Shown here: one piece after another, positions 1-6,026 of the stretch
Position numbering within the stretch: the stretch's first letter is position 1
How the letters are laid out: each line of letters opens with the position of its first letter
Source of the DNA: Aquificota bacterium
GTDB lineage: Bacteria; Thermosulfidibacterota; Thermosulfidibacteria; Thermosulfidibacterales; Thermosulfidibacteraceae
Direction: 5' to 3'
DNA length: 6,096 bases
Assembly (NCBI GenBank): GCA_015494645.1
Contig: WGAU01000059.1
Span: forward strand, 1-6,096
Position numbers and translations under genes: made by a program
Notes under the pieces: generated by a model
What the model was told of the DNA's origin: nothing
Database searches by the model: none
The model's input: the letters and a program-made list of their open reading frames with translations, nothing else

Positions 1-255
1 CCCGGCAAGATCTGTTCTGCATGGGAAGCCATGCACACCGACAACTGGTGGGAGAGAGGCTGCTTTGAGAAGTTTAACGATCCTATCTACGGTGAGCTCG
101 TGATATGCAACCAGCCATGGAAGATGACAGAAACTCCACCAAGAGTCAAATGGGTATGCAGGCCTGTAGGCGCAGACAACGAATACATCTATAAAATCTT
201 CTTCAACTTTTCCAAAGAAGACCTTGAAGAATTGAAAAAGAAAAAAGTCATCTAA
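1..255 (+). CDS. CaiB/BaiF-type class III CoA-transferase, C-terminal fragment (5' end outside window)
   Basis: The frame is open from base 1 and ends at TAA 253-255, giving 84 residues of a C-terminus. The ATG at 31 is internal to this frame and is not a credible start. The fragment matches the end of the class III CoA-transferase family: an ERG motif near residue 18, a DPIYG segment (27-31, the family's 'd-P-x-x-G' turn), a P-x-K-x-[ST]-x-T-P segment (39-46), a PVGADNE segment (55-61, the family's 'P-x-x-G-x-h-N-e'), and the closing pattern 'f-S-k-E-d-L-e-x-L-k-x-k-x-V-I'. Family members move CoA between carboxylic acids in the cytoplasm through an aspartyl-CoA thioester. The catalytic Asp and CoA-binding half are not in the window, so the substrate cannot be named. 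The lysine-rich end (KKKK) fits a thermophile. A hairpin follows the stop, so the gene probably belongs to a transcription unit separate from the sec operon. Confidence 0.72.
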   Translation, partial: PGKICSAWEAMHTDNWWERGCFEKFNDPIYGELVICNQPWKMTETPPRVKWVCRPVGADNEYIYKIFFNFSKEDLEELKKKKVI

Positions 256-263
256 AGTTTTCC

Positions 264-288
264 AGAGGACCCGTTTTCAGGGTCCTCT
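264..288 (+). terminator. Hairpin after the CoA-transferase gene, likely terminator
   Basis: AGAGGACCC (264-272) and GGGTCCTCT (280-288) form a perfect 9-bp, GC-rich stem with the 7-base loop GTTTTCA. It begins 8 bases after the stop codon at 253-255 and ends 11 bases before the -35 of the next promoter, the expected place for a terminator. The tail is pyrimidine-rich but mostly C (TCCCCTCCC) rather than a T-run. It is therefore not a textbook intrinsic terminator, and may instead stabilise the 3' end or work with Rho. The stem is certain from the sequence; the function is inferred. Confidence 0.6.
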
Positions 289-299
289 TCCCCTCCCAA

Positions 300-328
300 T
301 TGACAAATCCTCGGTTTAAAGCTATTCA
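300..328 (+). promoter_or_regulatory. Probable sigma-70 type promoter for the yajC-tsaD operon
   Basis: A perfect -35 box TTGACA (300-305) is followed by exactly 17 bases and then TATTCA (323-328), which keeps the first three bases of the -10 consensus. This would put the transcription start near 335 and leave a leader of about 30 bases before yajC. It lies between the upstream hairpin and the yajC ribosome binding site, and is the only good promoter candidate before the operon. The -10 is weak (3 of 6 positions), so the call rests on the -35, the spacing and the location. Confidence 0.55.
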
Positions 329-353
329 AGGCAAGTCAATTTTTAATTCTACC

Positions 354-360
354 AGGAGGT
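354..360 (+). promoter_or_regulatory. Strong Shine-Dalgarno for yajC
   Basis: AGGAGGT lies 5 bases before the ATG at 366 and is close to the full anti-SD complement. An in-frame TAA (360-362) sits just upstream of that ATG, so 366 is the most upstream possible ATG and the start is secure. Confidence 0.85.
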
Positions 361-365
361 AACCA

Positions 366-692
366 ATGTTGTCCGTTCTCGTCTCGGTAGCCTACGCAGC
401 CCAAGAAGCAGCAAGACCTTCTGGCTGGATGCAGATAATACCTTTAATTTTAATCTTTGTAGTATTCTGGTTTATTCTCATCTGGCCTCAACAGAGAAGA
501 CAGAAGCAGCACAGAAAGATGATTGAAAGTCTCAAAAAGGGAGACCGCATAGTCACCATAGGTGGAATCTACGGAACGGTAACCTATATCGGAGAAAACA
601 CCATCTTCATAAAGGTAGATGAGAACACAAAGCTTGAAATAAGCAAGGGAGCGGTAGCAAGTATCGTTGAGAGAAAAGGAGCTGAAAAATGA
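366..692 (+). CDS. yajC: YajC, Sec translocon accessory membrane protein
   Basis: This 108-residue protein is the small inner-membrane partner of SecD and SecF in the holotranslocon. It has one membrane segment (about 22-40, rich in I/L/F/V/W). The family's basic turn PQQRRQK follows at 41-47, then a cytoplasmic YajC domain with the signature GDRIVTIGGIYGTV (59-72) and an ISKGAVASIVE segment (92-102). Its length is typical of the family. The first 20 residues contain a short hydrophobic stretch ending AYAAQ, which resembles a weak signal sequence but is common in YajC and is probably not cleaved. The start has a near-consensus Shine-Dalgarno 5 bases upstream and an in-frame stop just before it. 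The stop codon overlaps the secD start by 4 bases, and yajC-secD-secF is a conserved order. YajC is often dispensable for export, and its exact role is poorly defined. Confidence 0.95.
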   Translation: MLSVLVSVAYAAQEAARPSGWMQIIPLILIFVVFWFILIWPQQRRQKQHRKMIESLKKGDRIVTIGGIYGTVTYIGENTIFIKVDENTKLEISKGAVASIVERKGAEK

Positions 693-2236
693 GGGGGTAC
701 AAGTTAAGGCTGTTTTCTGTTCTAACCTTAGCAGCTATTTCTCTTCTTTATCTAAGTCCCCTTTCTGGAAAAAAGGAAAAGATCAAGTTGGGGCTTGATC
801 TTAAGGGAGGAGTTTACCTTGCCTTAGGCGTTGATTTAGACAAGGCCGTTGAGGCAGACTTAGACAAATACGCTCTCATCTTGGAAGAAGAGCTAAAAAA
901 GACAAAGGTGGACATAGACAGAATTGAAAGAGAAGGTAAAAGCATCGTTATCAAGCTTCTATTGAAGGAGGATATAGACAAGGTAAAAGAAGTTCTCAAA
1001 GATTACCACAGCCTTGAGATTGAGAGGATTGAAGGGGATACGGTTTATGTAGCCCTTTCAAAGAAAGAAATTGAGCGTATTAAGAAGAACGCATTAGACC
1101 AAACTTTAGAAGTTATAAGAAACAGGATTGATGAATTTGGAGTGGCGGAGCCTGAGATAAGAAAGGCAGGAACAGACAGGATAATCGTCCAGATTCCAGG
1201 GATTAAGGATCCGGAAAGGGCCATAAAAATCATTGGAAGAACCGCAAGGCTTGAGTTCAAGCTCCTTGATGAAGAACATTCTGTAGAAGAAGCCCTCACC
1301 GGAAAGATCCCCGAAGGGGATGAGGTTCTTTACGGTAGAGTAGTAGACAAAAGAACCGGTAAGGTAAAAAAGATTCCCTACCTTGTAAAGAAACAAACCC
1401 TTCTCACAGGCGATCATTTGGTTGACGCAAGGGTAATGGTGGACAGCCGAACCAACGAGCCTTACGTAGCTATTAAGTTTGACAAGATAGGCACCAAGAT
1501 ATTCGCCCAAATCACCACCAACAATGTGGGAAGAAGATTGGCCATCATACTTGATAACACTGTCTATTCCGCCCCAGTTATCAGAGAACCTATAACCGGT
1601 GGTGAAGCCAGTATAACTGGAAGCTTTACTTTTGAAGAAGCCCACGATCTCGCCATAGTGCTAAGGGCTGGTGCTTTGCCCGCTCCGGTAAAGGTTCTTG
1701 AAAACAGAACCGTGGGACCCTCCTTAGGCATGGACTCCATAAGGAAAGGAGTAAGAGCAGCCATCGTTGGACTTATAGTAGTGGTCCTCTTCATGGGGGT
1801 TTACTACAGACTTTCTGGAGTTATAGCCGACATAGCTCTCATTCTCAATATGATCTTAATCTTAGGTGCACTGGCCGCTTTTGGAGCCACACTCACCCTA
1901 CCTGGTATCGCAGGTATTGTTTTGACCATTGGCATGTCCGTTGACGCAAACGTCCTCATTTTTGAACGCATAAGGGAAGAATTGAGACTGGGAAGAACTA
2001 TAAGGGCAGCGATAGATGCTGGCTTTGAAAGGGCTACAGTAACCATTTTGGACGCAAACATCACTACTCTCATAGCTGCACTTATCCTCTTCCAGTATGG
2101 AACAGGCCCTATAAAGGGCTTTGCCGTGACCTTGAGTATAGGTATTATAGCCAGCATGTTTACCGCCATAGTCTTTTGCAGAGGCATGTTTGAACTATTG
2201 GTGGACAAGTTCAACATCAAAAAGCTGAGCATTTAG
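689..2236 (+). CDS. secD: SecD, protein translocase subunit
   Basis: SecD is an RND-superfamily membrane protein that pairs with SecF and uses proton flow to help move and release exported proteins on the periplasmic side. It has 515 residues, shorter than the E. coli protein (about 615), as in many compact thermophile SecDs. Membrane segment 1 is at about 7-23. The motif LGLDLKGG (34-41) follows, then a large periplasmic P1 domain with NRIDEFGVAEPEI (145-157) and GRTARLEF (183-190). Five further membrane segments lie at about 354-373, 379-398, 402-424, 452-469 and 476-498. The fourth carries GMSVDANVLIFERIREE, whose Asp419 is the conserved proton-pathway residue (E. coli Asp519, from family knowledge). 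The ATG overlaps the yajC stop (ATGA), with an AAAGGAG Shine-Dalgarno (675-681) 7 bases ahead. secF follows after an 11-bp gap. No frameshift or missing key motif is visible. Confidence 0.97.
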   Translation: MRGYKLRLFSVLTLAAISLLYLSPLSGKKEKIKLGLDLKGGVYLALGVDLDKAVEADLDKYALILEEELKKTKVDIDRIEREGKSIVIKLLLKEDIDKVKEVLKDYHSLEIERIEGDTVYVALSKKEIERIKKNALDQTLEVIRNRIDEFGVAEPEIRKAGTDRIIVQIPGIKDPERAIKIIGRTARLEFKLLDEEHSVEEALTGKIPEGDEVLYGRVVDKRTGKVKKIPYLVKKQTLLTGDHLVDARVMVDSRTNEPYVAIKFDKIGTKIFAQITTNNVGRRLAIILDNTVYSAPVIREPITGGEASITGSFTFEEAHDLAIVLRAGALPAPVKVLENRTVGPSLGMDSIRKGVRAAIVGLIVVVLFMGVYYRLSGVIADIALILNMILILGALAAFGATLTLPGIAGIVLTIGMSVDANVLIFERIREELRLGRTIRAAIDAGFERATVTILDANITTLIAALILFQYGTGPIKGFAVTLSIGIIASMFTAIVFCRGMFELLVDKFNIKKLSI

Positions 2237-2247
2237 GGGAGGCAAGG

Positions 2248-3183
2248 ATGTTTCAAATAATAAAACCGGGAACACAAATTGATTTCATGAAGCATAAAGA
2301 AAAAGCTATTGCTGTATCCCTCATCCTGATTGTTCTTTCTTTAGGTGCTATGATTTTCAACAAAGTCACTACGGGGAAATTTTTTAACTACGGAGTTGAC
2401 TTTGCCGGAGGAACCCTCATCCAGGTGAAGTTTAAAACGCCACCAAACTTAGATGCCTTAAGAAAGGCACTTAAAGCATCAGGGTTCAAGGATTTCACCA
2501 TACAATCCTTTGGCACTCCCAACGAGGTGATAATCAGAACCCCCCAGAGCTCTGGTGAGCTTAAGGGACTTCAGGAAAAGGCAAAGAAGGCAATACAAAA
2601 GGCCTACGGCAAAGATTTTGAGATAAGAAGAGTAGAAATGGTGGGACCCAAAGTGGGAAAAGAACTCAAGCGCAAGGGTATAAAGGCTATTGTGCTTTCT
2701 CTCATCGCAATGCTACTATACATAGCGTGGAGATTTGAGTTTCGCTTCGGAATAGGTGCTATAACCGCTCTCTTCCACGATGTCACCATAACTGCGGGGA
2801 TTTTTGCCCTATTCAGGCTTCAGATGGATCTTGAAATACTGGCCGCTCTTCTCACCATACTCGGTTATTCAATAAACGACACCATTGTGGTTTACGATAG
2901 AATAAGAGAAAACATGGGCAAAAAAGGCAAAACTATGGAAGAAACTATAAACATCAGCATAAACGAAACGCTAAGCAGAACCCTTCTAACATCTCTCACC
3001 ACCCTCTTTGCCGTACTGTCTTTGCTTATCCTCGGAAACGAGGTAATAAGAGGTTTTGCCCTTGCATTGACAGTAGGCATCATCGTAGGTACATACTCCT
3101 CCATCTTCATAGCGAGTCCAATAGTCATATATTGGGAAAGACTGTTTAGAAAGGCTACAGCTTTGAAGGAGGCGAAGGCATGA
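2248..3183 (+). CDS. secF: SecF, protein translocase subunit
   Basis: SecF is the partner of SecD in the proton-driven SecDF complex of the inner membrane. It has 311 residues, usual for the family (E. coli 323). Membrane segment 1 (about 19-37) is followed by the signature GVDFAGGTLIQV (49-60), then a small periplasmic domain and the motif VGPKVGKEL (132-140). Five more membrane segments lie at about 145-161, 167-188, 196-214, 245-263 and 268-292. Segment 4 holds GYSINDTIVVYDRIREN (206-222), with conserved Asp211 and Arg218, equivalent to the E. coli proton-pathway Asp213 and Arg220 by family knowledge. FHDV (176-179) is also conserved. The start has GGGAGG (2237-2242) 5 bases upstream. The TGA overlaps the ATG of the next gene by 4 bases, which points to translational coupling with rpoZ. 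Confidence 0.97.
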   Translation: MFQIIKPGTQIDFMKHKEKAIAVSLILIVLSLGAMIFNKVTTGKFFNYGVDFAGGTLIQVKFKTPPNLDALRKALKASGFKDFTIQSFGTPNEVIIRTPQSSGELKGLQEKAKKAIQKAYGKDFEIRRVEMVGPKVGKELKRKGIKAIVLSLIAMLLYIAWRFEFRFGIGAITALFHDVTITAGIFALFRLQMDLEILAALLTILGYSINDTIVVYDRIRENMGKKGKTMEETINISINETLSRTLLTSLTTLFAVLSLLILGNEVIRGFALALTVGIIVGTYSSIFIASPIVIYWERLFRKATALKEAKA

Positions 3184-3413
3184 AGAGTATGATGGACAGA
3201 GTAAAGGCCATAAATGAAGCTATAGATAAAGTGGACAGCAGATATAGGCTTTCTGTTATCCTGTTCAAGAGAGCAAGAGCCATTAATCAGGGAGACCAGC
3301 CTTTGGTAAAACCAGCATCTTCCAAAGAATACTTCGTAGCCCTTCAGGAGTTCTTAGCAGGTCGCATACAGTGGAAAGACTCGGAAAGCGATGAATGGAA
3401 AAAGGTAGAATAG
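3180..3413 (+). CDS. rpoZ: RNA polymerase omega subunit (RpoZ)
   Basis: I recognise this 77-residue cytoplasmic protein as omega, the small subunit that binds the beta' subunit, helps RNA polymerase assemble and in some bacteria takes part in ppGpp sensing. The core pattern is residues 18-38: VDSRYRLSVILFKRARAINQG, which matches the family's '[IV]-x-[SN]-[RK]-[YF]-x-L-[VS]-x-x-x-x-[KR]-R-A-R-x-[IL]-x-x-G' helix. PLV (41-43) follows, then ALQEFLAGRI (54-63), which matches the omega segment 'A-L-x-E-[IF]-x-x-G-[KR]-[IV]'. Length (omega is usually 60-95 residues) and the acidic, charged tail also fit. There is no membrane segment or signal peptide. AAGGAGG (3166-3172) lies 7 bases before the ATG, which overlaps the secF stop (ATGA). 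Met4 or Met5 could be used instead, but the spacing favours Met1. The 3' end overlaps the next gene by 19 bases. An automated annotation could easily call this hypothetical. Confidence 0.83.
   Translation: MKSMMDRVKAINEAIDKVDSRYRLSVILFKRARAINQGDQPLVKPASSKEYFVALQEFLAGRIQWKDSESDEWKKVE
3383..3388 (+). promoter_or_regulatory. Weak Shine-Dalgarno of the solute-binding protein gene, inside rpoZ
   Basis: GGAAAG lies 6 bases before the ATG at 3395 and is the only SD-like stretch available. An in-frame TGA (3392-3394) directly abuts that ATG, and no other in-frame ATG, GTG or TTG occurs near the signal peptide, so 3395 is effectively the only possible start. The weak site inside the end of rpoZ suggests that translation depends on ribosomes finishing rpoZ. 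Confidence 0.5.
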
Positions 3414-4999
3414 CCTTTCTCTTCATCGTTTTCTATCTCTTAATATCAATAAACCTCACTGCTAAGGCACAGGATTATGGCGATGCTATTGTTTTAGGAT
3501 CTATAGGAGAACCCAAAAGACTCCTTCCCCTCCTTGCCTCAGATTCAGCATCCGCCACCATCTCTGGTTTCATTTTCAACGGACTTGTGAGATACGACGG
3601 CGATCTAAACATTGTAGGAGACCTTGCAGAAAGCTGGGAGATAAAAGACAATGGTAAAATAATCATATTCCACCTGAGAAAAGATGTTAGATGGCAAGAT
3701 GGGCATCCATTCACTGCTGATGATGTGATCTTCACTTACAAAAAGCTCATTGACCCCAATGTAGCCACCCCCTACAGCGGAGACTACGAGCTGATAGAAA
3801 AAGCCGAAAAGATAGACGACTATACAGTGAAATTTACATATAAACACCCTTTTGCATCCGCCCTATCTTCATGGACCATGGGTATCTTACCCAAGCATCT
3901 TCTTGAGAAAGAAGATCTCAACACAACCAACTACAACCGACATCCCATAGGAACTGGTCCCTACATTTTAGAAAAGTGGGAAACAGGAAGAATGATAGTG
4001 CTAAAGGCAAATTCTCGCTATTTCAGAGGTAAACCACACATTGCACGCATCATATACAGGATCATACCCGACCCATCCACCATGTTTTTAGAGCTACAGT
4101 CCGGCAACTTAGACTACATGGGACTTACCCCGTTTCAGTACAAAAGGCAGACTAACGCTCCCTTTTTCCAGAAGAATTTTAGAAAGTTAAGATATCCATC
4201 TTTTGGATACACCTACCTCGGCTACAACCTAAGACTTCCCCTATTCAAAGACAAAAGGGTAAGGCAAGCTTTGACCTATGCCATAGACAGAAAACTGATA
4301 GTTGATGTGGTTCTTTTAGGTTTAGGAACTGTTTCCAACGGTATATTCCCTCCGTCCTCATGGGCGTGCGACATATCGCTAAAGCCATATCCTTATCAAC
4401 CATCAAAGGCGCAAAAGCTGTTAAAAGAAGCTGGGTGGACCGATAGCGACGGAGACGGGATCTTAGACAAAAATGGAAAGCCCTTTATCTTCACAATACT
4501 TACCAACCAAGGAAACCTTCAGAGAATCGCCACCGCAGAAATCATCCAATACCAGCTCTCACAGATAGGCATAAAAGTGAAGATCCGGGTGCTGGAATGG
4601 CAGGCTCTCCTGAGAAGAATAATGGAGCAGAACTTCCAAGCAGTTATTTTGGGATGGGCTTTGGGCTACGATCCAGATCCTTACGATATATGGCACTCCT
4701 CAAAAACAAAACCCGGCAGCTTCAACTTTGTAGGATACAAAAACCCTGAGGTTGACAGGCTACTTGAAGAGGCGAGAAAGACCCTTGTTAGAAAAAGGAG
4801 AGCTAAACTTTTAAAGAAGATACAGCGCATAATATACGATGATCAACCATACACCTTCCTCTACGTGCCAGATTCCCTTTCAATACTGCACAAGCGATTC
4901 CAGAATGTTAAGCCCAAGCGAGCTGGTATATGGTACAACTTTGAAGAATGGTATGTACCCAGAAAACTTCAAAGGTACCATTTTGAGGTGCAGCCATGA
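3395..4999 (+). CDS. Periplasmic family-5 solute-binding protein (peptide/nickel/oligosaccharide ABC type)
   Basis: This 534-residue protein belongs to the SBP_bac_5 (DppA/OppA/NikA) family, which captures peptides or other solutes outside the inner membrane and hands them to an ABC permease. The N-terminus is a Sec signal peptide: MEKGR, a hydrophobic core (6-19), and a probable signal peptidase I site AKA|Q after residue 25. No lipobox Cys is present, so a soluble periplasmic protein is expected. Family signatures are LRKDVRWQDGHPFTADDV (94-111), HPIGTGPYILEKWE (183-196), DKRVRQALTYAIDRK (286-300) and GWALGYDPDPYDIW (420-433). DSDGDGILDKNG (350-361) is a D-x-D-x-D-G loop often seen in this family and could bind calcium. 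The length is typical. It overlaps rpoZ by 19 bases and tsaD by 4. No permease or ATPase gene lies in the window, so its transporter must be elsewhere. The substrate cannot be told from the sequence. Confidence 0.9.
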   Translation: MEKGRIAFLFIVFYLLISINLTAKAQDYGDAIVLGSIGEPKRLLPLLASDSASATISGFIFNGLVRYDGDLNIVGDLAESWEIKDNGKIIIFHLRKDVRWQDGHPFTADDVIFTYKKLIDPNVATPYSGDYELIEKAEKIDDYTVKFTYKHPFASALSSWTMGILPKHLLEKEDLNTTNYNRHPIGTGPYILEKWETGRMIVLKANSRYFRGKPHIARIIYRIIPDPSTMFLELQSGNLDYMGLTPFQYKRQTNAPFFQKNFRKLRYPSFGYTYLGYNLRLPLFKDKRVRQALTYAIDRKLIVDVVLLGLGTVSNGIFPPSSWACDISLKPYPYQPSKAQKLLKEAGWTDSDGDGILDKNGKPFIFTILTNQGNLQRIATAEIIQYQLSQIGIKVKIRVLEWQALLRRIMEQNFQAVILGWALGYDPDPYDIWHSSKTKPGSFNFVGYKNPEVDRLLEEARKTLVRKRRAKLLKKIQRIIYDDQPYTFLYVPDSLSILHKRFQNVKPKRAGIWYNFEEWYVPRKLQRYHFEVQP

Positions 5000-5976
5000 T
5001 AGTGCTTGGGATAGAAACTTCCTGCGATGATACAGGAGTAGCCATACTCAAAGATGGTCAGGAACTTTTAACAAACCTGTTAGCATCCCAAACAGAACTT
5101 CACTCTGTATTTGGAGGCGTTGTCCCAGAACTTGCAGCAAGAAAGCACCTTGATACCTTGCTCCCTCTACTGGACAAGGCTACCAAAGATTCAGGAATTT
5201 CCTTAAGAGAAATTGACTGCATAGGGGTCACCAACCGACCAGGACTGGTACCTTCTTTAATAGTTGGAGCCACCTTCGCCAAAGGACTTTCCTTCGCACT
5301 TAACAAACCCATAGTTCCCGTTAACCACTTGGAAGCCCATGCTTTTGCCATATTCTTAGAAAGAAAAGTAAACTTCCCTTTCATAGCTTTGGTAGTTTCA
5401 GGAGGACATACAAACCTGTTCTTTGTTGAAGACTTTGGCAAGATGCAGCCTTTGGGAGGCACTTTAGACGACGCTGCAGGAGAAGCCTTTGACAAAGTAG
5501 CTAAGCTATTGGATTTAGGTTATCCGGGAGGACCCGTAATAGACAGAATATCCAAAAAGGGAGATCCAGACGCTGTGGACTTCCCCATAGCCAAAGTAGA
5601 TGGGTACAATTTCAGCTTTTCTGGACTCAAAACCGCTGTAGCAACCTTCGTCAAAAAGAACCCAAACGTTAAGAAAGAAGATGTGGCAGCATCCTTTCAA
5701 AAAGCCGTGGTTGAAGCATTACTGCTAAAAACAGACCTTGCAGTTAAAAAACGCTCCGTCAAAACAGTAGTGGTTTCAGGAGGAGTGGCCTGCAACTCCT
5801 ATTTAAGGGCAAGATTTACAGAACATTTCGGTTCTCAAGACATAGAAGTGCTATTTCCAAGTCCCAAACTGTGCACCGACAACGGGGCAATGGTCGCCTT
5901 TGTAGCTTCTTACAGATATCAAAAAGGCGAAACAGCTGACCTCACCTTTGACGTAGTTTCAAGAAGTCTAACCTGA
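4996..5976 (+). CDS. tsaD: TsaD, tRNA N6-adenosine threonylcarbamoyltransferase
   Basis: TsaD (Kae1/YgjD/Gcp family) moves the threonylcarbamoyl group from threonylcarbamoyl-AMP to A37 of tRNAs that read ANN codons, making t6A in the cytoplasm. In bacteria it works with TsaB and TsaE, with TsaC or TsaC2 supplying the intermediate; none of these is in the window. The 326-residue protein has the full ASKHA fold set: GIETSCDD (5-12, phosphate 1), the metal motif HLEAH (111-115, His111 and His115), SGGHT (135-139), LGGTLDDAAGEAFDK (153-167), SGGVACN (261-267) and TDNGAM (294-299), whose Asp295 is the third metal ligand by family knowledge. The length is normal (E. coli 337). The ATG overlaps the stop of the preceding gene (ATGA), with GAGGTG (4985-4990) 5 bases ahead. 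It is the last gene of the cluster seen here. Older annotations call it 'O-sialoglycoprotein endopeptidase', which is now considered wrong. Confidence 0.97.
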   Translation: MIVLGIETSCDDTGVAILKDGQELLTNLLASQTELHSVFGGVVPELAARKHLDTLLPLLDKATKDSGISLREIDCIGVTNRPGLVPSLIVGATFAKGLSFALNKPIVPVNHLEAHAFAIFLERKVNFPFIALVVSGGHTNLFFVEDFGKMQPLGGTLDDAAGEAFDKVAKLLDLGYPGGPVIDRISKKGDPDAVDFPIAKVDGYNFSFSGLKTAVATFVKKNPNVKKEDVAASFQKAVVEALLLKTDLAVKKRSVKTVVVSGGVACNSYLRARFTEHFGSQDIEVLFPSPKLCTDNGAMVAFVASYRYQKGETADLTFDVVSRSLT

Positions 5977-5998
5977 CCTTTCAAAATAGAACCCGACT

Positions 5999-6026
5999 TC
6001 GAGAGTTGTTTTTAGAAAACTCCCGA
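5999..6026. terminator. Imperfect hairpin after tsaD, possible (bidirectional) terminator
   Basis: TCGAGAGTT (5999-6007) pairs with AACTCCCGA (6018-6026): 9 positions with one A/C mismatch on the + strand. In a - strand transcript the mismatch becomes a G-U wobble, so the stem is fully paired in that direction. It begins 22 bases after the tsaD stop, a sensible place for the operon end. Neither side has a clean T-run directly after the stem (+ side: CCTTCACAGTTTTGG; - side: a TTCTATTTTG stretch some bases on). The function is uncertain. The better pairing on the - strand would suit a convergent gene entering from the right. Confidence 0.35.

Noticed and set aside
31..255. A 74-residue stand-alone gene starting at ATG 31
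   Set aside because: The frame is open to base 1, and the residues before the ATG continue the CoA-transferase match, so this is the end of a larger gene.
1106..1645. A long - strand ORF (179 codons) inside secD, and the other - strand ORFs under secD, secF, the binding protein and tsaD
   Set aside because: All are antisense to clear genes and have low-complexity Ser/Met/Ile-rich translations typical of reverse-frame shadows. None has a recognisable domain.
3897..3916. A perfect 8-bp inverted repeat with a GAGA loop inside the binding protein gene
   Set aside because: The stem is AT-rich and arises from TCT/CTT and AAG/GAA codons (Leu, Glu, Lys). It has no T-run and no gene boundary nearby, so it is most likely chance.
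4442..4477. A calcium-binding (EF-hand or dockerin-like) domain, from the D-S-D-G-D-G-I-L-D loop in the binding protein
   Set aside because: This loop is a recurrent part of family-5 binding proteins and is not a separate domain. It is noted in the gene entry only.
4839..5030. A 63-codon + strand ORF across the binding protein/tsaD junction
   Set aside because: It lies wholly inside two strongly supported genes in another frame, has no good ribosome binding site and resembles nothing known.
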